Shown: piece after piece, positions 50,833 to 60,288 of the stretch
How positions within the stretch are numbered: position 1 is the first letter of the stretch
How the letters are laid out: each line of letters starts with the position of its first letter
Program-made: the position numbers and the translations under genes
Notes under the pieces: generated by a model
The model's database searches: none
The model's input: only the letters and a program-made list of their open reading frames with translations
Told to the model about the DNA's origin: nothing
Source: Flammeovirga yaeyamensis
GTDB lineage: Bacteria; Bacteroidota; Bacteroidia; Cytophagales; Flammeovirgaceae
DNA length: 64,000 nt
Direction of reading: 5' to 3'
Assembly (NCBI RefSeq): GCF_018736045.1
Contig: NZ_CP076132.1
Location: forward strand, 908,501 to 972,500

Positions 50833-52446
50833 ATGGCCCAAAAACAACTCGTTCCTTTCGATCAACTTTCTGATCGAGAACCTCATTATGCTATTTTAAA
50901 TGGATTAGATCTCGTCGTTGTAAAATATGACGATAATGTTTCTGTATTGTATGGCAGGTGCTTACATAGAGGAGCACTTATGTCCGATGGATTTGTACAA
51001 GGCGATAATCTTATTTGTGGAGTTCACAATTGGGATTACCGCATTGATACTGGAGTCTCTGAGTACAATAATGCGGAAGCTTTGCACAAGTTTACTTCTG
51101 AAGTGATCGATGGATTTGTTTGTGTTGAAGAAGACGAAGTGAATGCGTTCTTAAAGGAGCATCCTCAACCGTTTAATCGGGAGGAGTATCAAGGTTTGTA
51201 TATGGATACGCATCCTGAAGAAACCGAGCCATATACTTCTTATATCAAGGAGTTATCAAAAAATGGTTTGAAAAATTATGGTCATCATGGCCCATCAACA
51301 AGTATGGGTGTGGACCGAAATAAGCTTCCAAAATGGGAGGACATTCAATTTCTACCTGCACAGTTATCCAAGCGTCCTTTATTAGATCACGAAGAAGTAT
51401 CAACGGAAGTTATCATAGGAAAAAATGCGAAAAAGCCATTGAAGTTGGATCGACCGATGTTTGTTTCTGATATGAGTTTCGGTGCACTTTCTTATGAAGC
51501 AAAAGTGGCCTTATCGAAAGGAGCAGAAATGGCAGGGACAGGAATTTGTTCCGGTGAAGGAGGAATGTTACCCGATGAGCAAGCGAACAATTCGAAATAT
51601 TTTTATGAGTTGGCTTCAGGGAAATTCGGCTTCTCTTGGGAGAAAGTGAAGAAAGCACAAGCGTTTCATTTTAAAGGGGGACAAGGTGCAAAAACAGGAA
51701 CAGGGGGACACCTTCCAGGGAATAAAGTAACAAAAGAAATTGCAGAAGTTCGAGGTTTGAATGAGGGAGAAACAGCCATTTCTCCAGCGGCATTTCCTGA
51801 TTTATTTACAGCGGAAGACTTTAAAAAGTTTGCTGATGAGGTGAGAGAAAAAACGGGTGGAATCCCCGTGGGTTTTAAGATTGCCGCAAGTCGCATTGAG
51901 GAAGATATTGAGTTTGCTTTAAAAGTTGGCGTAGATTATATCATTTTGGATGGTAGAGGAGGAGGAACAGGTTCGGCCCCATCTATTTTGAGAGATAATA
52001 TTAATGTGCCGACCATTCCCGCATTGGTTAGAGCAAAGCGATTCTTGGAAAAAGTAGGTAGAACTGATGTTACATTGGTCATTACTGGTGGATTAAGAGT
52101 GCCCGAAGATTTTGCAAAAGCAATGATGCTAGGAGCAGATGCTATTGCGGTTTCTAACTCAGCTTTACAAGCTATCGGATGTTTAGGAATGAGAGCTTGT
52201 GGCACAAATAACTGTCCTGTCGGAATTGCCACTCAAAAAGAAAACCTCAGAAGTAGATTATTAATTGATAAATCAGCCAAACAATTGGCGACTTTCTTCC
52301 AAGCAAGCACCGACTTGATGAAAGTGGTGGCAAGAAGTTGTGGACATGCTTCTTTTCAGGAATTTAACTTTTCAGATTTATCGACCATATCATACGACAT
52401 GCACCAATTAACCGGAATTAGATATGCAGGCATACAACATTCTTGA
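50833..52446 (+). CDS. Rieske [2Fe-2S] domain fused to an FMN glutamate-synthase-like domain
   Basis: 537 aa. Residues ~1-115 form a Rieske domain with ligands Cys43-x-His45 (YGRCLHRG) and Cys62-x-x-His65 (LICGVHNW). The rest (~160-530) is the FMN-binding synthase barrel of the GltB family, with DGRGGGTGSAPSILRDN, GADAIAVSN and the 3Fe-4S motif CLGMRACGTNNCPVGIAT. It lacks the glutamine amidotransferase domain. The Rieske part may bring in electrons that an Fd- or NADPH-dependent subunit normally supplies. The substrate is unproven. It overlaps the next gene by 23 bases. Confidence 0.85.
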   Translation: MAQKQLVPFDQLSDREPHYAILNGLDLVVVKYDDNVSVLYGRCLHRGALMSDGFVQGDNLICGVHNWDYRIDTGVSEYNNAEALHKFTSEVIDGFVCVEEDEVNAFLKEHPQPFNREEYQGLYMDTHPEETEPYTSYIKELSKNGLKNYGHHGPSTSMGVDRNKLPKWEDIQFLPAQLSKRPLLDHEEVSTEVIIGKNAKKPLKLDRPMFVSDMSFGALSYEAKVALSKGAEMAGTGICSGEGGMLPDEQANNSKYFYELASGKFGFSWEKVKKAQAFHFKGGQGAKTGTGGHLPGNKVTKEIAEVRGLNEGETAISPAAFPDLFTAEDFKKFADEVREKTGGIPVGFKIAASRIEEDIEFALKVGVDYIILDGRGGGTGSAPSILRDNINVPTIPALVRAKRFLEKVGRTDVTLVITGGLRVPEDFAKAMMLGADAIAVSNSALQAIGCLGMRACGTNNCPVGIATQKENLRSRLLIDKSAKQLATFFQASTDLMKVVARSCGHASFQEFNFSDLSTISYDMHQLTGIRYAGIQHS

Positions 52447-53200
52447 TCAACACATCCATCAACTTTGCCAGGTTATCGCAAAGTTTAACCGAGCATTTGT
52501 CCCTAAAAAGGCAGACGATAGTCATACCAACCTTCAATTTGATATTGTGGGAGAACGTGTTGTTGGTCGTTGGGTAACAACAGAAAAAGGTAAAGTGATC
52601 ATGGGTTTCCATGTTCCTTCTCAGACTTTCCATTTATATTCTGAGAATTGGAGTTCTTTATTTTCGTTAGAGACAATAGGTAAGACACAAGTAGAAATCG
52701 AAAATGCTTGGGAAACTACCTTGAAGGAATGGAACCTCAGTTTTTCAGAGTTCATTGCTCCTCTACATTATGAAATTCCAGTGTACGATTTTCTATCCAC
52801 TCCTTATACAAAGTTCAATCAGAATGATATGTATTTATGGATGACCTATCGTGCTTTGGCTTCAGAAATCTGTTATGATGTCTTGAACCATCTACAAGTA
52901 GAAGGAGAGATCCGCATTTGGCCGCATCACTTTGATACCGGAATTTATGTTGAGGCAACGCCCAATGTAGGTGTAGGTTTTGGCCTCGCAATGAAAGACA
53001 GCATTCTCGAAGCTCCCTATTTCTATTATTCCGCCTATGGGTTGAATGGTCATAGCATTGATTACACCCAATTATCATCACTTAGTATGGGCAAGTGGAT
53101 TGTACAAGAACAATGGAAAGGGGCGGTGATTGGTATTGATCATACAACGAGGAATACGTTGCATCAGTTTATAAAGGAGGTGACGGAGGAGTATATTTAG
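52424..53200 (+). CDS. Protein of unknown function (possibly DUF5996-like)
   Basis: 258 aa. The conserved-looking core is RIWPHHFDTGIYVEATP and the run GFGLAMKDS through SLSMGKWIV. The WPHHFD motif reminds me of the DUF5996 family, but I cannot confirm it. There is no signal peptide or membrane segment. The 23-base overlap with the Rieske/FMN gene implies translational coupling and a shared function, perhaps as a subunit or substrate-handling partner. A terminator follows. Confidence 0.6.
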   Translation: MQAYNILDQHIHQLCQVIAKFNRAFVPKKADDSHTNLQFDIVGERVVGRWVTTEKGKVIMGFHVPSQTFHLYSENWSSLFSLETIGKTQVEIENAWETTLKEWNLSFSEFIAPLHYEIPVYDFLSTPYTKFNQNDMYLWMTYRALASEICYDVLNHLQVEGEIRIWPHHFDTGIYVEATPNVGVGFGLAMKDSILEAPYFYYSAYGLNGHSIDYTQLSSLSMGKWIVQEQWKGAVIGIDHTTRNTLHQFIKEVTEEYI

Positions 53201-53219
53201 TATACATCAATTTATAGAT

Positions 53220-53248
53220 AAAAGACATTCGAAAAGGATGTCTTTTTT
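53220..53248. terminator. Rho-independent terminator
   Basis: AAAAGACAT pairs with ATGTCTTTT around a 9-base loop, with a T run to the right and an A run to the left. It lies 20 bases after the preceding stop codon. Confidence 0.85.
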
Positions 53249-53372
53249 AGTTTTTAGTAATAAAAAAGTACAATAATTGAGATATGAATAAAAGTCCATA
53301 TCCTTGAACTTTTTGTCCATTTACTTCTTTTTTTCATCCCCCATATTTGTAACATCAAAAAACAAAAACAAT

Positions 53373-53801
53373 ATGATGATGAAAAAGATAGAAAAAATCA
53401 CAACAGCATTTATAGCATTATTTTTATTCCTTCCTGGGTTAGAAAAATTCACAGATAAATTCTCATATAATTTTGCTACTCAAATAAAGATGGCTCAACT
53501 ACCATTTCCTAAATTATCATTCGTAGTAGGACAAACGAGTGAGTTAGTGGTAGGATTTTTAGCTATTATCTTATTATTCTTTTACAATAAACTGAAGCCT
53601 GAGATTCGACAAAGATTGTTTTACTTCGTCAATATTATGGTTTTCCCAATTATGTTGGTGGCTTTATATGTGCATGCAGTACCCGAAGTCCCAACAGAAG
53701 TTTTACCTTTTGAATTTAGACCTCCAGTATTAGCATTGTTACTATTATTATCAGCATCAATCAACCTTAAGGTGCATAACAGAAAAGAAGTAAAAGCATA
53801 A
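53373..53801 (+). CDS. DoxX-like membrane protein
   Basis: 142 aa from the ATG at 53373 (three in-frame ATGs in a row; an upstream TTG at 53304 is open but unlikely). Four membrane segments are visible. The N-terminal IALFLFLPGLEKFTDKFSY matches the DoxX-type start, with its conserved GLEKF-like turn. Such proteins associate with thiol and redox homeostasis in the membrane. It heads a set of DoxX, AhpD-like, HAD and AraC genes. Confidence 0.7.
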   Translation: MMMKKIEKITTAFIALFLFLPGLEKFTDKFSYNFATQIKMAQLPFPKLSFVVGQTSELVVGFLAIILLFFYNKLKPEIRQRLFYFVNIMVFPIMLVALYVHAVPEVPTEVLPFEFRPPVLALLLLLSASINLKVHNRKEVKA

Positions 53802-53887
53802 ATCAATATCAATTAGTAATAAATTAATTGGACTCCATTTTGAAAATTTTGGAGACCCTAAATCATACATTCAAAATAAAAAAGATC

Positions 53888-54436
53888 ATGAAAAATTTCA
53901 CAATTCACACCATCGAAACAGCTCCTGAAAAAAGTAAATCAGAATTAGAAGCAAAGAAAAAAGCATACGGTTACTTACCTAATTTAACAGCTACATTAGC
54001 CGAGTCGCCTCAATTATTACATGCTTATAATGAATTGCACAACTTATTTACTCAGTCGTCTTTTGATAAAGATGAATTAACGGTGGTTTGGCAAACACTT
54101 AATGTGGAAAACAATTGTCATTATTGTGTACCTGCACATACTGCAATAGCACATTCTATGAAAGTGGATACAGCAATTACTGAAGCTTTAAGAAATCAAA
54201 CACCTCTACCAACTGATAAATTAGAAGCATTAAGAGCATTTACTTTGGCAATGACTAGAGAAAGAGGATTTGTTAGTGATGCAACTTTAGAGGCTTTTTA
54301 TAATGCGGGTTACACACAGAGAAGTGTATTAGATGTCATCTTAGGAATGGCTCAAAAAACAATTAGTAATTACACAAATCACGTAGCTAAAACACCATTA
54401 GACAAAGTTTTCGAACCATTTAAGTGGGAGAAATAA
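53888..54436 (+). CDS. AhpD-like carboxymuconolactone decarboxylase family protein
   Basis: 182 aa from the ATG at 53888 (an upstream TTG is open but gives an odd extension). The redox motif is NNCHYCVPAHTA: Cys77, Cys80 and His84, as in alkylhydroperoxidase D, preceded by the conserved helix with Glu74. The helical bundle continues with LDVILGMAQKTISNYTNHV. It probably reduces peroxides or disulfides in the cytoplasm. It lies 86 bases after the DoxX-like gene and close to two ahpC genes. Confidence 0.83.
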   Translation: MKNFTIHTIETAPEKSKSELEAKKKAYGYLPNLTATLAESPQLLHAYNELHNLFTQSSFDKDELTVVWQTLNVENNCHYCVPAHTAIAHSMKVDTAITEALRNQTPLPTDKLEALRAFTLAMTRERGFVSDATLEAFYNAGYTQRSVLDVILGMAQKTISNYTNHVAKTPLDKVFEPFKWEK

Positions 54437-54494
54437 TTGTTTTTGTTTTATTGGGATGGTATTCATTTATCATCCCTTTTTTAATCCATTTATT

Positions 54495-55154
54495 ATGACA
54501 TTAGCATTCGACATCTACGGAACATTAATTAACACATCAGGAGTTTTTGATTCTATACAAAAACTGATTGGTGAAAAGGCTGAGGGGTTCAATCAGCTTT
54601 GGAGAACGAAACAGTTGGAATACTCTTTCCGAAGAGCAGCCATGAACAATTATGTAGATTTCTCAGTATGTACAAAACAAGCTTTAGAGTATGCTTGCTT
54701 ATTTTATAAAGTAGATTTGGAAGAACATCAAAAAACTGCTTTGATGGAAGAGTATAAAGTTTTACCTGCTTTTGATGATGTAAAAAAGAATCTGGAGAGA
54801 TTAAGATCTGAAGGACATCAGTTGTATGCTTTTTCTAATGGAAGTAAAGAAGCGATCAAAGGATTATTGATAAACGCGGGATTAGTAGATCATTTTGATG
54901 GAATGATAAGTGTAGAAGAAAAGCAGGTTTTTAAACCATCTCCTACTGTTTATCAATATGTGTTAGAGGTGACTTCCTCAGTAAAAGAATCCACCTATTT
55001 GATCTCAAGTAATCCATTTGATGTGTTAGGAGCGAAAGCTTTTGGTTTGCAATCTATTTGGGTTCAGCGATCTAAAGAAAGTATTTTAGACCCTTGGGAA
55101 TATCAACCCAATCGTATTATTTCAACGTTATCGGATTTAACTTTTACAAAATGA
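54495..55154 (+). CDS. Haloacid dehalogenase, type II-like HAD hydrolase
   Basis: 219 aa from ATG 54495; an upstream ATG (54456) would add an unlikely 13-residue extension. HAD motifs are complete: FDIYGTLI with nucleophile Asp6, SNGS for motif II, Lys-Pro-Ser in VFKPSPTVYQ for motif III, and SSNPFDVLGAKAFG for motif IV. The DxYGT variant and the small cap fit 2-haloacid dehalogenases, but a general phosphatase is possible. It is transcribed with the redox genes around it. Confidence 0.83.
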   Translation: MTLAFDIYGTLINTSGVFDSIQKLIGEKAEGFNQLWRTKQLEYSFRRAAMNNYVDFSVCTKQALEYACLFYKVDLEEHQKTALMEEYKVLPAFDDVKKNLERLRSEGHQLYAFSNGSKEAIKGLLINAGLVDHFDGMISVEEKQVFKPSPTVYQYVLEVTSSVKESTYLISSNPFDVLGAKAFGLQSIWVQRSKESILDPWEYQPNRIISTLSDLTFTK

Positions 55155-55170
55155 TGGGTATATTCCCATT

Positions 55171-56004
55171 ATGAAAATGGACGGGACAATAAAATTTGAA
55201 TACAATGGAAGAACTTTGATAGAAAAGGCGATTATCAAAGTTCCTTTTACTAAAGAAAGAGTGTTTCAAAACGAAGGTTGTTTCATATATATGAAAGATG
55301 CTTCTATTAAATTACATTCTCCTCAAGACAATTTGGAGGTGAAGAAAAAAGAAGCTGTTCTATTAAAATGCGATACTTATTTCTTAGAGTTTTTAGGAGA
55401 ACAAAATCAAGGTACAGTTGAAGTGATTGCAGTTCATTTATATCCAGAATTACTCAAGAAGTTATATATAAATGAGTTACCTAAAATTATCGAAAAAACG
55501 GTTTCTAATCCTCCAACAAAATTGATAGAAGATGAAACTATTATTTCAAGGTTTATCGATTCATTAGATTTTTATTTTACTAATCCATCACTGGTTAATG
55601 AGGATTTATTAGAATTAAAGATCAAGGAATTGATTTTACTATTGATACAGACGAATAATGTGACATCTGTTCTAGAATTGATTCATGATTTATACTCTCC
55701 TCGAACAGTACAACTAAAAAATGTGATTGAGCTACATACTTTTTCTAATCTTACTTTAGAAGAATTAGCCAAACTTTGTCATTTAAGCTTGTCATCTTTT
55801 AAAAGGGAGTTCCAAAAAGTATTTGATGAAACACCATCAAAATATTTTACTACCCAAAGAATCAATAAAGCAAAAGAGTTATTAAGTAAAACCGATTTAC
55901 CCATTAATGAAATAGCCTACGAAATTGGTTATAATGATCCTTTATATTTTACGAGGATATTTAAAAAAAGGGAAGGAGTTTCTCCATCGCAGTTTAGAAA
56001 CTAA
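55171..56004 (+). CDS. AraC-family transcriptional regulator
   Basis: 277 aa. The N-terminal ~165 residues form a cupin-like sensor (CFIYMKDASIKLHSPQDNLE). Residues ~178-277 carry two HTH motifs: LTLEELAKLCHLSLSSFKRE and INEIAYEIGYNDPLYFTRIF, ending KKREGVSPSQFRN. It follows the HAD gene by 16 bases. It probably controls the DoxX/AhpD/HAD genes and could affect the ahp genes downstream. Confidence 0.87.
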   Translation: MKMDGTIKFEYNGRTLIEKAIIKVPFTKERVFQNEGCFIYMKDASIKLHSPQDNLEVKKKEAVLLKCDTYFLEFLGEQNQGTVEVIAVHLYPELLKKLYINELPKIIEKTVSNPPTKLIEDETIISRFIDSLDFYFTNPSLVNEDLLELKIKELILLLIQTNNVTSVLELIHDLYSPRTVQLKNVIELHTFSNLTLEELAKLCHLSLSSFKREFQKVFDETPSKYFTTQRINKAKELLSKTDLPINEIAYEIGYNDPLYFTRIFKKREGVSPSQFRN

Positions 56005-56098
56005 TTTTTATTCTCATTATCTAAAACAGTATCAAATAGTTAATGTAGTAAGGATTCAGCACTATAAATTCTCACTATAGCGGTATAAACATTATCAA

Positions 56099-56130
56099 TT
56101 TGATTTATCTGGAGGCCCACCGTAAGTTTG
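56099..56130 (+). promoter_or_regulatory. Promoter of the first ahpC
   Basis: TTTG (56099-56102), 20 bases, then TAAGTTTG (56123-56130): an exact match to the Bacteroidota consensus. The string CACCGTAAGTTTGT recurs unchanged at the promoter of the second ahpC with the same 20-base spacer. Confidence 0.85.
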
Positions 56131-56177
56131 TGACATCAAAATCGAATTAAAACATATCAATCATAAAAAATTAAACT

Positions 56178-56741
56178 ATGTCACAAATCGGAAAACAAAT
56201 CGTAGACTTTAAAGTTCAATCTTTTAACAATAACGAATTCCAAACAGTAACTAAAGAAGACGTATTAGGCAAATGGTCTATCTTCTTTTTCTACCCTGCT
56301 GACTTCACTTTCGTTTGTCCTACTGAGTTGGAAGATTTAGCTAACCTTTACGAAGAGTTTAAAGCGACAGGTACAGAAGTATATTCAGTATCTACAGATA
56401 CTCACTTCGTTCACAAAGCGTGGCATGATACTTCAGAAACTATCAAGAAAATCAACTACCCAATGTTGGCAGATCCAACTGGAGTTCTTTCAAGAGGTTT
56501 CGATGTAATGATCGAAGAAGATGGTTTAGCTGAAAGAGGTACATTCATTGTGAACCCAGAAGGTGAAATCGTTTCTTACGAAGTAGTAGCTGGTAATGTT
56601 GGTAGAAATGCTGAAGAGTTACTAAGAAAATTGAAAGCTTTACAGTTTGTTGCTGAAAACCCTGCAGAAGTTTGCCCTGCAAAGTGGAAGGAAGGTAACG
56701 AAACTTTAAAACCTAGCATCGATTTAGTAGGTTTAATCTAG
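56178..56741 (+). CDS. ahpC: Peroxiredoxin AhpC, first copy
   Basis: 187 aa, the standard typical 2-Cys length. The peroxidatic Cys47 lies in TFVCPTE and the resolving Cys166 in EVCPAKW; the GNVGRNAEEL segment is also conserved. It reduces hydrogen peroxide and alkyl hydroperoxides using AhpF. The second copy differs at four residues only: Gly65, Val68, Tyr69 and Leu117 here are Asn, Ile, Phe and Met there. The gene has its own promoter and its own terminator 26 bases after the stop. Confidence 0.95.
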   Translation: MSQIGKQIVDFKVQSFNNNEFQTVTKEDVLGKWSIFFFYPADFTFVCPTELEDLANLYEEFKATGTEVYSVSTDTHFVHKAWHDTSETIKKINYPMLADPTGVLSRGFDVMIEEDGLAERGTFIVNPEGEIVSYEVVAGNVGRNAEELLRKLKALQFVAENPAEVCPAKWKEGNETLKPSIDLVGLI

Positions 56742-56766
56742 TCGATCAAAATTTACACACAAACTT

Positions 56767-56796
56767 AAGCACTCTTTTTCGAAGGGTGCTTTTTTT
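56767..56796 (+). terminator. Terminator of the first ahpC
   Basis: AAGCACTC pairs with GGGTGCTT (one G-T) around TTTTTCGAA, followed by six or seven T. Confidence 0.85.
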
Positions 56797-56820
56797 CGTT
56801 TAAAGCAGATCTTGGAAGGG

Positions 56821-56872
56821 GGGCGTATGTGATACGCCCGTACACCATTGCATGGGTTTATCGCATAAACCC
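56821..56872. repeat. Pair of REP-like hairpins
   Basis: GGGCGTAT-GTG-ATACGCCC (56821-56839) and GGGTTTAT-CGC-ATAAACCC (56854-56872) are two 8-bp stems with three-base loops, sharing GGG...TAT and ATA...CCC ends. A looser relative, GTAGGGACGTTA/TAACGTTCCTAC (57640-57668), follows the second ahpC. Confidence 0.75.
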
Positions 56873-56951
56873 GTTCATTGCCGGGCCCAAATGAAACATT
56901 ATTGGATAAAGATATATGGATTATAATCAAATATTATATCGATATAAATTT

Positions 56952-56989
56952 TATCATTTTGACTTATAATGATATTCACCGTAAGTTTG
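56952..56989 (+). promoter_or_regulatory. Promoter of the second ahpC with a dyad over the -33 element
   Basis: TTTG (56958-56961), 20 bases, then TAAGTTTG (56982-56989), the same layout as the first copy. The inverted repeat TATCATT (56952-56958) / AATGATA (56968-56974) brackets the -33 element and is a regulator-site candidate (OxyR-, Fur- or PerR-type; not decidable). Confidence 0.8.
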
Positions 56990-57048
56990 TATCATCAATA
57001 ATTCGAAAGGGAATTAAAATTTAGAAACATAAAACTAGAATATAAACT

Positions 57049-57612
57049 ATGTCACAAATCGGAAAACAAATCGTAGACTTCAAAGTACAATCTTTCAACA
57101 ACAACGAATTTCAAACAGTAACTAAAGAAGACGTATTAGGCAAATGGTCAATCTTCTTCTTCTACCCAGCAGACTTTACTTTTGTTTGTCCAACTGAATT
57201 GGAAGACTTAGCCAACTTATACGAAGAGTTTAAAGCAACAAACACAGAGATTTTCTCAGTATCTACAGATACACACTTCGTTCACAAAGCATGGCACGAT
57301 ACTTCAGAAACAATCAAGAAAATCAACTACCCAATGTTGGCAGATCCAACAGGAGTTCTTTCAAGAGGTTTTGATGTCATGATCGAGGAAGACGGAATGG
57401 CTGAAAGAGGTACATTCATCGTGAACCCAGAAGGTGAGATCGTTTCTTACGAAGTGGTAGCAGGTAACGTTGGTAGAAATGCTGAGGAGTTACTAAGAAA
57501 ATTAAAAGCGTTACAGTTTGTTGCAGAGAATCCAGCGGAGGTTTGTCCTGCAAAATGGAAAGAAGGTAACGAGACATTAAAACCAAGCATCGATTTAGTT
57601 GGTTTGATCTAA
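57049..57612 (+). CDS. ahpC: Peroxiredoxin AhpC, second copy
   Basis: 187 aa, identical to the first copy except for Asn65, Ile68, Phe69 and Met117. Cys47 and Cys166 are conserved. At DNA level it differs at many synonymous third positions, so the duplication is old and the protein is held by strong selection. It has its own promoter and precedes ahpF by 141 bases. Confidence 0.95.
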   Translation: MSQIGKQIVDFKVQSFNNNEFQTVTKEDVLGKWSIFFFYPADFTFVCPTELEDLANLYEEFKATNTEIFSVSTDTHFVHKAWHDTSETIKKINYPMLADPTGVLSRGFDVMIEEDGMAERGTFIVNPEGEIVSYEVVAGNVGRNAEELLRKLKALQFVAENPAEVCPAKWKEGNETLKPSIDLVGLI

Positions 57613-57639
57613 TCCAAAAATATACAACCTAATCTTATC

Positions 57640-57668
57640 GTAGGGACGTTATAATGTAACGTTCCTAC
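57640..57668. repeat. Hairpin between ahpC and ahpF
   Basis: GTAGGGACGTTA and TAACGTTCCTAC pair with one mismatch around five bases. There is no T run, so it is more REP-like than a terminator, and ahpF could be expressed by read-through. Confidence 0.6.
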
Positions 57669-57753
57669 ATAAGATGAATTTACACCCTTACTTTAAAAGA
57701 ATTAAATCTACTTTTATTAACCATTATCTAAAATATTTATAATCGATATTATC

Positions 57754-59328
57754 ATGTTAGAACAAGCATTAAAAACACAAGTAACTACGTTTTTCGGTCA
57801 TCTTAAAAGTCAATATACATTCGAAGTTACAGTAGCAGATACACATCCAAGTAAGAACGATATGGTTTCTTTAATGGAGGACGTAGCAAGCTGTTCGGAT
57901 AAGGTAACGCTAAATGTACAATCTGGAGAAGGATTGTCGATGAATATTGTAAAGGATGGAGTGCCATCAAATATTACTTTTAGAGCGGTACCGACAGGAC
58001 ATGAGTTTACAACATTGTTGTTGGCTGTGCTTAACATGGAAGGTATCGGTAAAAATCTACCAGATCAGGCGATCATCAATAAGATCAAAAGCATTAGCGA
58101 GAAGGTAGAGATCAGAAGTTATATTTCATTGTCTTGTACAAACTGCCCAGAAGTAGTCCAAGCACTGAATGTAATGTCGATGAACAACCCAAATATTACA
58201 CATCAAATTATAGATGGTGGAATTAATCAAGAAGAAGTAGAGCAATTGGGTATTCAAGCAGTACCTACTGTTTTAGTGAATGGAGAGCAATTCCATGTTG
58301 GTAGATCTTCTTTAGGAGAGTTACTAGGAAAATTAGAGGAGTTAGTAGAAACATCAACAGAAAACATCGAAGCAATAGAGAAAGAGTATGATGTTGTTGT
58401 TGTAGGTGGTGGACCTGCAGGTGTATCTTCTGCGGTGTATTCTGCTAGAAAAGGATTTAAAGTAGCAGTGGTTGCTGGTACAATTGGTGGTCAGGTGAAA
58501 GAAACTGTAGGTATCGAAAATATGATCTCGATTACAAAAACTACAGGTGCAGAATTGACAGCCAATTTGTACAATCACTTAAAAGATTACCCAATTGATA
58601 TCTTGGAGAACAGATGGGTAGAAAATGTAGAAGTGGTAGATGGTTACAAGAAAATCACTACTTCTATGAACGAGGTCATCACGGCTCCTGCATTAGTTAT
58701 TGCAACGGGTGCTAGCTGGAGAAAATTAGGTGTACCTGGCGAAACAGAATACATCGGATCGGGTGTGGCTTTCTGTACCCACTGTGATGCACCTTACTTT
58801 AAAGGTAAAAAAGTAGTTGTTGTTGGAGGTGGTAACTCTGGTTTAGAGGCGGCGATTGATTTATCAAGCATCGCATCTGAAGTGACAGTTTTGGAGTTCA
58901 TGGATACGTTGAAAGGTGATCAAGTACTACAAGACAAGGTAAATGAGTTGCCGAATGTAAACGTAATCACTAACGCAGCAACAAAAGAAGTAATCGGTGA
59001 TGGTAAGCAAGTAACAGCATTGCAGTACCAAGACCGAGTATCAGAAGAAATTAAGTCAATCACTACAGATGGTGTATTCGTACAAATCGGATTAAAAGCC
59101 AATAGTGATGCTTTCAAAGATATCGTAGAGACCAATAGAATGGGTGAAATCGAAATCGATGCTCACAACAGAACTTCTCAAGCAGGAGTTTATGCAGCAG
59201 GTGATGTTTCTATTGTTCCTTACAAGCAAATAGTCATTGCGATGGGCGAAGGTTCCAAAGCAGCTTTATCAGCTTTTGAAGACAAGATTAAAAATAAATT
59301 GATGTCCACAGAGATATCTTTAGCATAA
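57754..59328 (+). CDS. ahpF: Alkyl hydroperoxide reductase subunit F
   Basis: 524 aa, the expected length. The N-terminal double-thioredoxin domain has CTNC (Cys128, Cys131), followed by the FAD loop [20 protein letters not shown] (~214-233), the catalytic disulfide CTHC (Cys341, Cys344), the NAD loop [20 protein letters not shown] and the final YAAGDVS segment. It transfers electrons from NADH or NADPH to AhpC. It follows two ahpC copies. Confidence 0.94.
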   Translation: MLEQALKTQVTTFFGHLKSQYTFEVTVADTHPSKNDMVSLMEDVASCSDKVTLNVQSGEGLSMNIVKDGVPSNITFRAVPTGHEFTTLLLAVLNMEGIGKNLPDQAIINKIKSISEKVEIRSYISLSCTNCPEVVQALNVMSMNNPNITHQIIDGGINQEEVEQLGIQAVPTVLVNGEQFHVGRSSLGELLGKLEELVETSTENIEAIEKEYDVVVVGGGPAGVSSAVYSARKGFKVAVVAGTIGGQVKETVGIENMISITKTTGAELTANLYNHLKDYPIDILENRWVENVEVVDGYKKITTSMNEVITAPALVIATGASWRKLGVPGETEYIGSGVAFCTHCDAPYFKGKKVVVVGGGNSGLEAAIDLSSIASEVTVLEFMDTLKGDQVLQDKVNELPNVNVITNAATKEVIGDGKQVTALQYQDRVSEEIKSITTDGVFVQIGLKANSDAFKDIVETNRMGEIEIDAHNRTSQAGVYAAGDVSIVPYKQIVIAMGEGSKAALSAFEDKIKNKLMSTEISLA

Positions 59329-59402
59329 TTAGTTTTACTCAAAGCCTGAGAAATATTTTTAATATAACCCAGGTTCATAAAACATAGGTTTAATTCACGA
59401 TA

Positions 59403-59440
59403 TAAAAGCCAATGGTATTTTACTGTTGGCTTTTATTTTT
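59403..59440 (+). terminator. Terminator of ahpF
   Basis: AAAAGCCAA pairs with TTGGCTTTT around a 13-base loop, followed by ATTTTT. It lies 74 bases after the ahpF stop. Confidence 0.8.
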
Positions 59441-59523
59441 ATGCTTTAGTTTTTTTTGCTTTGATTGTTCATCATCACCATAATAATTCGCTTTCTTTGT
59501 ATCAAATTAGAAACGTATTAATT

Positions 59524-60240
59524 ATGTATAAGCTGCAAAGAATAGATGGAGACCATGCAATTTTGGTTTCTGCTGATGAAAATGTTCCATTATTGAATCA
59601 TTCTGGTGATCCAATTTTACCGGTAGCCGAAGACGTAGCAAAAATGTTACTGAACGACTTCAAGAAAGGGGACATGTATGATGAAGACGAAAACTTTATT
59701 CCTCAACGCAGTTATATCTATTGTAACTTAAGTTCTCTTACAGCTTTAAAATTGGAAGACGAAGAAGAGTACGAGTTGGATGTTACTGAGGTAATGCAAT
59801 GGGACAGAGCTTTCAGATTACAAGCAGATGGGGGTGAAGAGTATGCAGCTGTTAAAGCCGTTCGCGACTTTTTCGGAGAAGATTATATCAATCTACCTCT
59901 AAATTATGCAGAAAGCGTAGAGGAAATGAATGATGAGGATAAACTTCCTGATCACATTGCTCAACGAATTCAAGATTTAGTAAACGATTTCAACCTGAAA
60001 GAAACTATGGCTGTTGATATGTTATTGGAGCATTTCCAAATGACAAGTGTGGCTTTAGTGGTACTTTGGGTAAAACAAAAAATCAGTACTTCCGACTTTG
60101 TCTATGCAATGGTATTACTAACAGGATACTTTGATGCTGGAACCTCATTAGAGGATATAAAGACAGTAAAGTGGGTAAACAATATGGTAAAGAAGATGGA
60201 GCGTTTTGGTCAGTACCTCGCTTCAGAAGAAATATATTAA
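59524..60240 (+). CDS. Unknown protein, possibly ATP12 chaperone-like
   Basis: 238 aa from ATG 59524; an earlier TTG (59461) is open but would add a histidine-rich extension. It has no signal peptide and is acidic. The start (DGDHAILVSADENVPLLN with ILPVAEDVAKMLLNDF) and the C-terminal helices (LEHFQMTSVALVVLWVKQKI, then SDFVYAMVLLTGYFD) loosely follow the layout of ATP12-type assembly factors. The match is by eye and weak, so it may be an unrelated family. It is monocistronic, between two terminators. Confidence 0.5.
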   Translation: MYKLQRIDGDHAILVSADENVPLLNHSGDPILPVAEDVAKMLLNDFKKGDMYDEDENFIPQRSYIYCNLSSLTALKLEDEEEYELDVTEVMQWDRAFRLQADGGEEYAAVKAVRDFFGEDYINLPLNYAESVEEMNDEDKLPDHIAQRIQDLVNDFNLKETMAVDMLLEHFQMTSVALVVLWVKQKISTSDFVYAMVLLTGYFDAGTSLEDIKTVKWVNNMVKKMERFGQYLASEEIY

Positions 60241-60288
60241 TCTTGATAATTTATGAAAAAACCTTAGTGTTTTCATCATTATCAATTC

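Larger units (their letters stand above)
56742..57048. other. Spacer between the two ahpC genes
   Basis: It holds a terminator, two small REP-like hairpins (56821-56872) and the second ahpC promoter. There is no gene. Confidence 0.7.

Noticed and set aside
53304..53372. N-terminal extension of the DoxX-like protein from a TTG
   Set aside because: The extension is phenylalanine/serine-rich with no family support, and three ATGs follow at 53373.
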